64,000 bases of DNA from Bryoerythrophyllum caledonicum (Eukaryota > Streptophyta > Bryopsida > Pottiales > Pottiaceae). The position numbers were made by a program, and so were the translations under genes. Under the pieces are notes generated by a model. The model was not told where the DNA came from, searched no databases, and saw only the letters and a program-made list of their open reading frames with translations. The stretch spans positions 13,767,845 through 13,831,844 of the forward strand of contig OZ020524.1 of the NCBI GenBank assembly GCA_963971425.1, read 5' to 3'. Below, in pieces: positions 45,985 to 57,729 of this stretch. The first letter of the stretch is position 1, and each line of letters begins with the position of its first letter.

Positions 45985-47820
45985 AATGGTGTTGCATGGC
46001 GGGGTAGATAAATGAATTGTCCATTCAAAGACTTGTTGGACAAACAATGTTGGATGAAAATTCCTTGAATGGTTGTTGGATGAATAATCTTTGAATGATT
46101 GTTGGATGGATTAATTTGTCTCCACCTGGAAGGGTGAGGGCCGGTTTATACTTGGGGCCAGATTGAGGGCCGGCTGGAACTCTCCAAGTTTCAACCAATA
46201 GGGTCTTTCAATCTCTCAAAATCCAACCCAAGAGCTTTATGCTTGGGGCCGGCCGGAACCACATTTCATCCTACGTGTCGTCTTAGGTGGCATGGTTTTG
46301 GCGCCAAACCATCCGGCCCCAAGGGAGCAATCGGGACGAGGTTTGGCCCAAACTCCCATCTAGGGCCGGATTCGGTTCCTCCGTAGGATTATTCAATTCG
46401 ATACCATCAATTAATATTATTTTGTTTTTATTTTATTTTTATTTTTATTTTTATATTGAAAAAATTTATTTATTTATATTTTGAAAAAGAAAAAATACTC
46501 CTTCCTTTTGGATATGCACCTAAGAAAAGGGATTTGGTCAAATGAAGTAAATAAAACTCTTTTTAACAATAGTCAAAATAGGAAGAGGAACTTAAAGTTG
46601 CATATGTATGAAAAAAAAGCTCTCTTTTATTTTAGACCTATCAAAAATAAGAGAAAAAGGAAAAAAATTATGAAAATAGAAAAAATACTCTTATTTATTT
46701 TTAAATTTTAAATGTAGTAAGGTAAGGAAACATATTAAGTAAATATGTGAAACATATTTTTCTTTAAACTAGGAAAGCAACAAAGACAAAGGCTTGACAT
46801 ATGTGCTTCTATAATTATTAGTTGAGCCTTATGAAAATCTAAGACACTTAAAAATTGGAAATTTAGCCTTAGAATCCGGCCCCAACACTTTACATTGACT
46901 AGGGCCAAGATGATGAATTTGAAATCTGGCCCTAGAATCTGGCCTCAATGCTTTACATTATTTGGGGCCGGATGGAAGAATTGGGGCCAAACTGAAGGTC
47001 GGATTGAAGGCAAATCCGGCCGGCCTTCCATCCGACCCCAGGCCTAATGTAAACCGGCCCTGAGTCGCCTCAAGTACCATGCAACATTGAAATTTTAAAA
47101 AGGTGCTTGACCGCACATTCCATGACAAAAATTCAGTATGCCCCCTCCTCCCATATGCTTCCATTCTCCGCTCCATCTTCCCCATTATAGGGTTGAGTTC
47201 AACAATGATGGTTGTTGGGCATTAATTAGGTTAGACACTCACGGTGGCTGGGCATGTCCAAATGGGTGGTTGCACACGGATTCTCTCACTCCTGCCTCCA
47301 TGGCGTTGCAAGAACCCATTACGCGGTACAATCCGCCGAGCACAAACTTCTTGATTGGGCAATGGCTGTCACATTTAGGATTGTTGTCCGTGCACAACCG
47401 CCCCAATGATCCTAACTTAGTGTTTCCTCACGAGGCACATGTTACAGTTGCGCTTGCAGTGGCTTCATCTACACCGCGTGCAACCACTTAATTACGCATG
47501 CTGAGCCAACATTATTGAAATTTCTTTGTCCGTACCACCCATTTCGACATGGGGAACCGAACAATAATATGGGAAACGGAAGATGGAGGATGCGGAGCAC
47601 GGGGTGAGGGGAGCACATTGAATGTTGTTATGGGGTGTGTGGGTGCACACCTTCTCAAATTTCAATGTTGCATGGTGCTTGAGGCGACTTAGCCTTCTAG
47701 GTGGAGACAAATTCGTCCATCCAAAAATCATTCAAGGATTATTTATCCAACATCGTTCGTTCAACAAGTTTTTGAGGGATGCAAATCATTTGTCCACCCC
47801 TCCGTGCAACACCTTATTTT
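45985..47820. mobile_element. Element with ~190-bp terminal inverted arms
   Basis: The left arm (45985-46135 plus 47061-47103) is the reverse complement of the right arm (about 47,646-47,820). Both outer ends read GGTGTTGCAYGG inward. Shared landmarks include GTGGAGACAAATTMRTCCATCC and TTTCAATGTTGCATGGTRCTTG. The left arm is split by the element at 46138-47060. The interior (47,104-47,645) has a 117-codon plus frame with no recognisable domain. Target duplication not identified. Confidence 0.72.
46138..47060. mobile_element. PIF/Harbinger-like non-autonomous element, 923 bp
   Basis: The ends are GGGCCGGTTTA and its complement, with TGA on both sides (46135-46137, 47061-47063). The opposite arm of the host element has the unoccupied site, reading TTA at the homologous place. 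A 3-bp T-N-A duplication and G-rich termini fit PIF/Harbinger. GGCCGG blocks are repeated subterminally, and the interior is AT-rich without genes. Confidence 0.8.
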
Positions 47821-49117
47821 CATAAGTAAGTAATAAAATTCAAAAATTTCTAATGTTTATTTGGCAAATCAAGTATGTTTTAGCCTTCACTAGGTGCAAA
47901 AGCTCTATGTCTTTCCTATGGTGATTTTTGGAAACAAACTTTAAGAAAATTACTAAACTAGCATTTTTGTGTGCAATGGCCGTTGCATGGACAAGTGCAC
48001 TTTTAGATTGCAAGGGAAAATTTCTTTAATTGCTTGATTTATGTGTACAATGGTAACCTCTTTCACTTTGGGAGTAACATTGATAAATTTCTATAAATGT
48101 ATTTTAATTGAATGATGTCTTGATGGCAATTTAATTGAAATATCTCGAGGGGCAGATAGTGGTAAAAAATGGCTCCAATTAGATCAATATTCAAAAAGTA
48201 TAATTTCCTATGTTTTTGTTTAGCATTGTATTTGGACAATTGTTACAATATCTAATGGCTTTTTCTCTCAAGACCATTGTGCACTGCAATATCTTGTTGC
48301 AATGCAACAAATCCTTCTCTACTACCATCAACATATTATTTTAGAATTATATATTAGGCCGCTTCATAGGTCTTAAGAATCATTGATGAGTCTCAAAAGT
48401 CATGGATTATGTTTCCAATTGGCCATGTTCATTCTTTCATTGACCCACATTTATTTCAATGATGATTCATAGACATGTTACAATAACATTATATCTATTT
48501 TGACAATCATAACTAGACTAAAATGTCCTAAAGTCAATGGAAACTATTGCCACTTTGGACCTGTACATGACCACTATAGTATCTACCATGATGGGGACGA
48601 GACCTGGCAATAGTGCCCATACAACAATTGTCAATGACAGGGATGAGATTAGCAGCGGTTATAACTTAGCAGAATTTATGATGACCCTAATGAGTGGTTG
48701 CTCTAAATGTATCATGTTGGTGGAGATGTAGCTCTATAGGACATGACTTGTTATCTTTGACCCACATGTACATTTTGGCCATGGAATGTACAATTTTGAC
48801 TGTATCTGATGTGATGGGATTTTGATGGATTTAGGGGGGTTTGATGTTATGAGGGGATGACATGTAACATGTTTGTGGGTGGGTGGGTGGGTTGTACAAA
48901 GGTGTATCTTTCTACACGTAGCAGTACAGATGGAGTGGTTGAGCCTTTTTACTGGTGTTTGGGAATACTGGGCAATCCTGTTACCTTCCATGTCTGTCTC
49001 TCAGTTTGGTGTGGGTTGTGTGGGAAAGTACTGAATTTAAATCCCTCTCCATGTGAATTGCCAAAGGCAACCTTGAGTTCATTTGTATGAGTGTGTTGCA
49101 TCCTGAAGTTATGGCAG
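47821..49117. other. AT-rich gene-free stretch
   Basis: No domain-bearing frame. A short GGGT tract lies near 48,880. Confidence 0.5.
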
Positions 49118-49897
49118 TTAACCCTTTACCGCCGAGGGATGTTTCTGGAAAAACCAAGATTTCTGCCGATTTTTTTCTTTGAACCGGATTTGTTGGAAAT
49201 ACAACGACTAATACTAATATCTAACCTTACAAAATTGAACTTAACCCATGGCCTAAACTTTGGGGAAATTTTGCACAACATCCAACGGTTAATGGAATAG
49301 ATTATAGTGTTTAAAGATACTGTATATTGGTAGTGAAAACTGTGGAATTTGGAGGGTGTACTACTTTAACCATCGATGGATTCTTGCAAGAATGTTTTTA
49401 CTTTGAATTAGAGCGGTTCATGTGCACTAGGTTGATAGCTTTTTCTAAATCCGGCATTAAATGAAAAAGTTATAGGATTTTCAATTTCAAACGGGGAGAG
49501 CAGGCACGTCGGGCAAATCCAATTTTTTTGCTATGACACTCTATTGAATGTGAGATTTTCAATACTAGCAAATATTATTATTTCCTTTCATGTTGTCAAA
49601 AACAAATTATTGTCTTTTGTGAAAATTAGCATACTAACCCAAGTCAAACATTTACACAAATTGTTGGGCTAGGGGGAAAAAAAAATTCTTGCACTTCAAA
49701 CGCTATAATCTTCAAATCCATGCAATGGATTGCAACAACAAAAAACTATGGTATATTCATGTAGAAGTCTATTGTAAGATCTTACGGCTAAAAGTGCAAA
49801 ACTTTTACTCAAAAATTTGATTTTCATGCCTCTTTATGGTAGTGGTAGTTTTGGATTGGTTTTTCCTTCTAAAATGCCTTGGTCCTTTAGGGATTAA
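49118..49897. mobile_element. TTAA-bounded element, 0.78 kb
   Basis: TTAA at 49118-49121 and 49894-49897. Termini are CCCTTTACC and (complement of the right end) TCCCTAAAGGACC, with a shared GGAAAAACCAA further in. The stretch 49,440-49,606 is the reverse complement of 41,583-41,760 in the element nested in the Tc1-like copy, so both belong to one family. Confidence 0.78.
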
Positions 49898-50159
49898 GTC
49901 AAATTCTATACTATAGTGTTTCATAGAAATTATGATATTATGGTAGGTCATAGTTCAAGATTGGTTTGAATAGGGACATTTGATAGTGGAGTCTTTGGGT
50001 CTGGAATTAGTGATAATGATGGGGTATTGGTGCAGCAACAAATGTGCATAGTGTTGAATTTTAGAAGCCTCTCTTGAATACCATTCCAGAAGTTGTAATG
50101 TACAATGAACCTCGTCATTTCACTATCAAAAGCTTATTTCAGAGGGGTGTGCCTTTGTC

Positions 50160-50292
50160 TAAACCCTTTAAAGACAAGCCCCAAAGCAACCATGGGCAGA
50201 ATTTACTCGTTGCTTTGATGATGGACATCATCATCTATGACCCTCGTAGATTCCGCCCATGGTTGCTCTTGGCCTTGTCCTTAAAGGGTTAA
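50160..50292. mobile_element. 133-bp TTAA-type fold-back element
   Basis: Arms of about 47 bp (ACCCTTTAAAGACAAG...GCAACCATGGGC) are inverted with roughly 85% identity. The right target copy is TTAA at 50289-50292; the left is TAAA. The middle is about 35 bp. Confidence 0.75.
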
Positions 50293-50720
50293 GGTGGAAC
50301 AACCTGTAACTGCACCCCCATCCAATATTGGTCTGTAAAGTATGCATGAAATGGTGAGGTATGACAATCAAGCTCGAGGGCTAAAATCAATCTCAAGGGC
50401 TAGAATCAATTTCAAGAACTAGAATCAATCTCAAGAACTAGAATCAATCTTAAAAAGTTATTACTAAAATAAGTCAATATCATCATTGGATCATGAAGTT
50501 GTGCAATTTTCGTTTGCTCCACTTCACTCGAGCTCATCATTGGTGGGTTTACCTCAAAAGTCTCAAAAAGGGGTGCGGTTTTGGATCATGCACAAGTTGG
50601 TCACACATGGCATGCCTTCCCTCTTTTACTCACTTTACACTTCTTAGCATTGGACAAAAGAGGGCACAATATCCGACCCAAGTCATGACAAGTACCACAT
50701 ATTCTATAGTATAATTATCA
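50283..50720 (+). repeat. Second copy of the dispersed repeat at 32.6 kb
   Basis: Collinear with 32,590-33,010, with a local expansion of an ARCTAGAATCAATCTYAA unit near 50,385-50,450. Confidence 0.78.
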
Positions 50721-51029
50721 ATGATGCTATCTTATGAGCGGTGAGCAAAAAAATTCAGAAAACTAGAAGAAAAAATGGCAGTTTTTTTTGGGAAATTTTG
50801 GCACATCTTCAGATTTTGGAGAAAAATTTGGAAAAAAATAAAATTAAGAAGGAATCCTTTGACTCTGAACACTTTTGTTTCCCTTCTTTTTTTGGCCTAC
50901 CTCTCTCCTCATGCTTGGATTATAACCATTTAAAAAAATAATTTTGAGTTATCTACATTTGTCGAGGGGCATATTTGGAATCTACGAAGAGTATGATTTG
51001 CATATGAGAATGTCGTGCTAATATGTTGC

Positions 51030-51310
51030 AATATATTGGTTTAGGGCCAGCCAAATTAATTCGTTATTAATATTGCTATTGTTTGGACACAATGGATATC
51101 AAAGGGTATGAAGGTATCAAAGGGCATGAAAGGTATTATGAGGGTATTGTATAGGTGTCAATTGGATATCACCATAGTATTACATGGATATCACATGGGC
51201 ATCACATGGGTATCACCTAAGTTAATCCCTGGAAATTTTCCAAAGGGACATGCACTCTTTGTTTCAAATTAATTATATAAAAAATTGACCATTGCATATG
51301 GTAGTCCATG
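51030..51310 (+). repeat. Diverged dispersed repeat rich in GGATATCAC units
   Basis: Short GGATATCAC/GGTATCAC units are followed by a block like TTAATTATATAAAAAATTGACC. A related copy lies at 57,140-57,450, and a fainter trace near 7,300-7,365. Confidence 0.5.
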
Positions 51311-51589
51311 TGGAGTATGAATATTTGTTGCTTATAGCAATATTAGTACATATATTATCTGAATTTGTGACTGTTAATTACACTCATGAAATCCAATATT
51401 GATTCGATATATAATAGGCAATGCTATCTATAATCAATCTAGATTCATTCATATTTTTGAAATGTGCGACTCCATCGCCTTTCTCACGCTTTGTCAACGA
51501 TGTTGGCAAGGACTAGAATGCGCATGACTTTGTTGAAGCTGAAGCTTGGAGCATGCATGATTAAGTCCTCCTGGAAGTCCAACTTACAA

Positions 51590-52127
51590 AGGTAACATAA
51601 GATGTAATGCACATGCTTGCGATACATACAATTTCTCCTTCTTCTCCGACGTCTCCAATTGCATCTTCAAGAAACCAGGGCATGAACATCCCATAAGGCT
51701 AGTGAAGGTGACGCAATAGGACTTGTCTTTCCCTGTGACAAGGGTGATAACGCATCTCCATGTTGGATACGATAGGGCATTGAGCTTCGAGACGTAGCAG
51801 TTATTCATAAGAGCAACGCTTGACTACTTGTTGCATTGCTCAATGAAGTAAGGATTGATTGATTTCTGAATTGCACAGCCATGACGAAAGGTGTCGTAAG
51901 AAGTCGGGTTTGGAGGAACGGGGAAGTGCAAATGCAAAAGGGGCATGTCCATAGACACTTTGTGATGAAAGAGCTCCACACTCCTGCAGCTGGGAATTAG
52001 CTTCCTCCAATGCTAATACCTCCCTCATTGTTAGATTGGTGTCATCCAACCTTGTGCCCGAGTAAAGCAATTTTGTAACTTTGCGCTCGAGTAAAGCAAT
52101 TACGCAACCTTGCGCACAAGTAACCAT
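51590..52127 (-). pseudogene. SWIM-type zinc-finger transposase relic
   Basis: In the minus frame, YCVTFTSLMGCSCPGFLKM matches the CxC core of a SWIM domain, as found at the C-terminus of Mutator-like transposases. The following CKH motif is not preserved (VSQACALHLML). Upstream, 52127-51840 may be the neighbouring part of the same gene in another frame. Family assignment is tentative. Confidence 0.4.
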
Positions 52128-52984
52128 TAAAGATTGCGCCTACACATGAGGAACTCAAAGTGAGTGCTTGTCAGTTGAAGTGAGTGGGTGCCTGTGTGTA
52201 AAAGAGGAACTCTATGTGAATGCTCGTGAATGAGTTCCTGAGGGAACTTGAGTGCTTAACCAGGTGGATATCACTCTATACATGACTACCCGTTGGAGTG
52301 TACGTGCTTCAAATTATATCTAGAGAGCTAAGTGCAGAGTGGTGTGCAACAATTCTTCAACTCCAAGCAAATCGTTTGGTTATTTAATAGAGTGGTTCAT
52401 TGCAAATGCTCAATATATGGTTGCACGTGATTCTAATATTGAGCTGAGTGTTGGGTTCTCATAGCTGAGTATGTTGCGTTGAGATCCTCATTAATGGAAG
52501 TTGTCTCATGAGCTGAGAAACTACATACCAAGACTAGTAAGTGGAGCTCATCACAGGGGTCTCTAGTTCACATTTTAGAGTTCACTTCATCGGCACAATT
52601 CTCATCAACCTCAAGCGGCTTTTGCAAGTAATGGTCACTCGGACTTTTAGGGACAACTTTTACACCGAGATGGACATTGAAGCAAGACGTGCAAAGAATT
52701 TGATCGTGGAGGTATTGCAAGTTGATCTTGTGATAATCTATCACAAAATCTTGTGCCATTTCCGCGAAAGTCTTCAATGTTGGATCTTCATTACGAGATC
52801 TCCTTCAGTTCTTAGGAGGCACATTATTGGAAGACAAAGAGGAGCCTCGTTAGTGCAACAACGCTCTTTGTGGTTGTCTGTGTTTGCTCGTGATCACGGT
52901 CTCCATTGTGATACGGTGTCTTCTCGACTTGGTCCACTTGTCCTCCTACTAGACTCCTGAATTTGTCAATTTTTAAAATTTTCA

Positions 52985-53650
52985 TGACATCTAAGACCCA
53001 CCTTCGGATTTGAAGGTGGGTCTCAAAGGTCTCAATTTTTTATTTATAGATTAAAAAAAACATTTTTTTTAATGTTTTGAGAAAAAAATAGTGACCTAGA
53101 AGACCCACCTTTGGATTCGGAGGTGGGTCTCCAAAGTTACAATTTAAAAAAATAAAAAATTGAAGATCCTACTAAAGTTCTAAACTACTCCAGTTCAAGT
53201 CATGTTTGATGAATTTTCAAGTTCACTTCTTTGCATGCATGGGATGATCTTGTAATGCACGTCTTTGCTTTCATGTAGGTCATGTAGACCTCATTTTGGT
53301 CTAGTCTCCTCCAACTAGTGTGGGGGATTTCTAATTATTCAAAAAATATAGTGACCCCTAAGGACCCCCCTTTGGATCCAAAGGTAGGTCTGAAGAATCA
53401 TGTCTTTTTTTGTAAAACCACAAATTTGTTGTAGTGATGACTGTCATGTTACGTGAATTAAATAATAATTAAAAATTGACCTACTTTCGGATCGGAAGGT
53501 GGGTCTCTGAGGTCACAATTTAAAAAAAATTGAGGATCCTACAAAACTACTCTAGTTCAAGTCATGTTTGAAGAATTCCCAACTTCACTTTCTTGCATGC
53601 ATGGGATGATCTCTTACAATGCACATCTTTACTTTCATGGAGACCAAAGT
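52985..53650. repeat. Cluster of short hairpins and a ~170-bp direct repeat
   Basis: Hairpins lie at 52994-53023 (12-bp perfect arms, AGACCCACCTTC), 53101-53130, about 53362-53392 and 53477-53506. About 53,121-53,290 and 53,497-53,650 are direct repeats sharing AGTTCAAGTCATGTTTGA and TTGCATGCATGGGATGATCT. Confidence 0.75.
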
Positions 53651-53692
53651 AGGTCATGCGTGCCATGGGGCTCATGTTGCAGGAAAACCACG

Positions 53693-54639
53693 TTAACCCC
53701 TAAAAATCCTTGTGTTCTTGGGAGCTCGAAAACCAAAAACTGCGAATTTCTACCACCTTGTTGGAATTGAGGTATGGTCAATGTATTTACTGTTTTTTAG
53801 TACTTTCAACCGTAGGATCTTGAACCTAGCTACTATGGAATATACTACGTCAAATTTGAGCCGTTGGATGTGCACCATTTGTGAGATTATAATGTTCAAA
53901 GTTGATGCAAAACTTTTTTTGGGCATTGTTTAAAAGACATAGTCTGCTTTGTGCAAAGGAAAACTTGATGATTGCTACACCAATCATTTTGCTCATATTT
54001 TTTTCCATGTGGAGAATCATGTTCTGAATGCCTATGCAAAATTTTAGAGACTCATTTGGCTTTTTGGACCTTCATGCAAATTATTTTCCAACAGAAGGTA
54101 TAAAAACGGTGATTTGGAAAAACATGCATCACGTTTATTGTATTTAATTTAGGAAAAAAATGAAAGGTGAGTAGGTACCTCTTTAAGTTTGTGAATTTTG
54201 GGAAAAATTATTTTTGAAAAATTATTAAATCTCAAATTTTGACGAATTTTGAAAGAAAAAAATGTAATATTGTGAAAAACTTTGAAACTTGTTGTTGTAA
54301 TTTTTAAAGGCTGCCCTTGCAAAATTGGTAAAAGGTTCAACATGGGTCACTTGGAAATTTGAACAGAAACTTAGTTATGAGCATATTAGCAAAAAAACAT
54401 TTCAAAAAAATGTTGAAAATAAAAAGTTTTTTTCTGCCCGCCCAGAGGTTGAAAACTAAAATTTGAGTAAATAAGCTCAAAAATTGGAATTCGACTTTGC
54501 AATTTGTTGCACATACACCTTGTAGTATAGGGAACACCCCGTAAAAATCTTTTGCAAAAATATTAAATTTAATCCCTTGAACTAGGCTGCCCGAAATAGC
54601 AAAAAGCCATTTCGGCTTTCAAGGATCTTTAGGGGTTAA
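53693..54639. mobile_element. TTAA-bounded element, 0.95 kb
   Basis: TTAA at 53693-53696 and 54636-54639. The termini CCCCTAAAAATCCTTG and CCCCTAAAGATCCTTG (right end complemented) match at all but one base. The interior is AT-rich and non-coding. Confidence 0.85.
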
Positions 54640-55429
54640 TTAGGGGTCATTGATTGTTACGTTGGTCCAAATCTCGGGGGGTTCACTCCCTCTAATTTTT
54701 TGTATACACGTGCGACAATGCCCTATTTAGAGGGGGGCTATTTACCTTGGAAAGTTCATTAAAAGGCATGGTATTTTTTGAAGTAAAGGTAAATGTTGGA
54801 AATTAAAAGCACTATATTGGTATTTATAATTTTTCCAAACGAGCATTTTAAAATGGGGTATTTTATTTATACGTATTTTTGCTCACCTCCCATATTTTGT
54901 TTTACCACATTTTTGACTTGAACTTGTCTTATTGATGTTTTCTCCCTTTTTATTCCTTGAACTCTTAATATGATTCCTACTCCCTTGCTTGCACCTCATT
55001 TTGTTTTTGGTTCTTTTAGTCTCATTTTTTTCCTTCTATCCCGTGTTCTTGAATAGACTTAAATTTTTTCCATGTCATTCTAACTGCAAGACATTCATCC
55101 AAGAATTTTCAACGACAATCTCGTATTTTTCATCCATTCCCGAATTTCTAAGAGGATGTAGCTCTTGAGTCTACTAATCACCCTTTCTACCCCTTACTTA
55201 ATATACTATTTTACATCTACTGATTTCTTAAAACTCCAGTTTATTTGCTATGCTATATTATTTATAATGATGTTTCACAATTATATGATAGTGTATATTC
55301 CATATAATTTTTTTCCAAAATTTACGGAAGGTGAATATAATGGACCCTATTTTTTATCGCACGTGGTTCCTACGATTTTTGCCAGTGAACCCCCCAAGGT
55401 CCAAATGCTAGTGTTGAGCTCATAGAAAT

Positions 55430-55665
55430 TGATCAAACATGACTTGAATTGGAGAGTTCCACAGGATCCTCAATTAATTTTTTAAAATTGGGAGCCCCAA
55501 GAACCACCTTTGGATCCAAAAATGGGTCTTAAAGATCACAATTTTTTTTGGAAAAAACTTACATCACATGACACTCATCACTTCAACAGATTTGTGGTTT
55601 TGCAAAAAAAAATTGTGACCCTTGAGACCCACCTTCGGATCCAAAGGTGGGTCTCAGGGGTCATG
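55430..55665. repeat. Inverted counterpart of the 53-kb hairpin cluster
   Basis: Hairpins at 55500-55529 and 55624-55655, joined by GTGGTTTTGCAAAAA. The segment is roughly the reverse complement of 53,340-53,575, including TCAAACATGACTTGAA at 55,433. Confidence 0.7.
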
Positions 55666-57139
55666 TTTGTTATTCAAAATACAAAAAATTGTTGCATTCG
55701 ATGCAACACTTGAAAGTTAAATCACTCTTGTATTGTGTGTGGTGTGGAGAGTTGAGAGTGTACCGCAATCGTTTAGTTTGAATTTGTGTAATGCAAGTGT
55801 TGCAGAGGCGATGTCAACACTTGCATCTCCTCCACGTCTTCCAAGGATAGCCAGACAGAGGTCGGCCGCATGTTTGTTCATAGACTTGGAGATAATCCAA
55901 AGTGTTAAAGCTCAAGGACGGTGCACAATTTTTTGTTTTCTTCTACTCATTGCACTGAAACGAGCAATTTTCAAGTCTTATTGGTGCAAAATGATTAGGG
56001 ATTAGGAATGAATTGTCTAAATGATTTTAAGTTGTCAGAGTTTACTGACAATAAATAATGTGTAAGTATATTAAAGCACTGTGGTGATTGATGAATAGAT
56101 CGATTATTGGATTAAACTAGAACCTACATTTAGTAATTCAGTTGGGATGACCTACCAAGATAAAGTAGGAAACACAACTACGATGATGACATCAATAAAT
56201 TGAAAGTTCGAGGAGAAGACAACAACAAACCAGTAGTGAAGAAGCACAATTCCTCTCCTGAGAAGCGATTGGAGTCACATTTGTCCAAAGGTTGATCACT
56301 ACTATCTTTGTTCCTTGGAGACTACCGCCACCTTTGTTCCTTGGAGACTTCCACAAGTATGTGGACGAGTACACTCTTCTTGAACAATCTGGAAGCCGTA
56401 TTTTTGTCCACTTGATGGGACCCATGTCAATCATTTGAGATGGATGTCCACTTCAATTTGATGCTCTTCTACCATATATCTTGCAAGCAATGCGATTCCA
56501 AGTCACATCTAACTAGATCCACCGACTCGCCAATAGCAGTGCTATTGAAACATCTCTACGGCTGGTTTTATAGAGGATGTAGAGTCAAGACAAACTTTTG
56601 TGATAGAAATATTGCAAGAACCGATGAAGAACAATAGGGACTGAAGGAGTATCCACTCTTACAGACGTTTTTACAAAGTTGGCATCGGCTTAGCCTTAAA
56701 AGGTGGATTTGCAACTACAAAGAGGACAATGCCGCACGCTTTGAACATGGGCTCAAAACTTTGACGATTGAGCAACTAGACTCCTTGGATAAACTCGTCG
56801 AGAAGTTCCATAACCTTACAAAAATCCGACGGCGTAATGCTACTGCCAATTTATGGCCTTCCATTGACTTAGCGTTGTGGTATCAAGCACTGCTTGCATC
56901 TGAGTGACGGAAGGATTGGAGCTACTGTGGATCATGGAATTCAAGTATGGTTATACTTGAGCCACAGAATCCAAAGGAGTCTCAATACATCCTTGGAGTG
57001 GACGGAAATTGAAGGGGTAAGATTGCGTGGGAGGCAATAAATACTACCTTTATTTAAAGAACCTCATGAGAGTAGCATCGGAATGTTTCAAAATTTATGT
57101 AGGAAGGGGATGCCAAAATTAATAATGATGTCCTTTTAC

Positions 57140-57450
57140 AATAATGATGTCCTTTTTCATTTAATTGGTTATGAATATCCTTATCAAATTTGTAACGTCT
57201 CTTAAATGTTTACATCCTTGGTACCATTCGCATCGGTCATATTCGGACATTCTCTGTCAAAGTATTTAATTTTATCAATTCAATATCCTTTCAATGCCAT
57301 GGATATCACCTTGGTATGAAGTGGATATGACCTAGGTATTGGAAGGATATGATGGTAGCATTACATAGGTACCTTTCATAAATCCCTTCCATATTCCCAA
57401 AACTTAAACACACTTTATTGTTCATTAATTATGTACAAAATCTGACCAAC
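57140..57450 (+). repeat. Second copy of the GGATATCAC-rich repeat
   Basis: Direct-orientation relative of 51,030-51,310; the shared 3' block is TTAATTATGTACAAAATCTGACC. It ends before the pogo-like element. Confidence 0.5.
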
Positions 57451-57729
57451 GACTAGGTCCAACATGTCAAATTACTCTAATCAAAAGTTGGCAGCCATGT
57501 GTCCGTTTTGATTTTTAAAGACTTGTTGATCTTAAACCATTAATAATTCAGACTTCAATATGTCCAAGTATCTTTTTATTGTAGGTTTTTACATGTTTTT
57601 TTTTCACATGTCAAAATAGACTTAATATAACCACGGCTATAGACATTTCTTTCCAATTTTAAAAAAAAAATGTGGTAAAAAAACTGAAAAATCAACGTTC
57701 AACGCTTGTCGCTCGATGCTTGCTGCTTA

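Noticed and set aside
47138..47491. 117-codon plus-strand frame in the 47-kb element
   Set aside because: No recognisable domain, no homologous frame elsewhere in the window; kept only as part of the element description.
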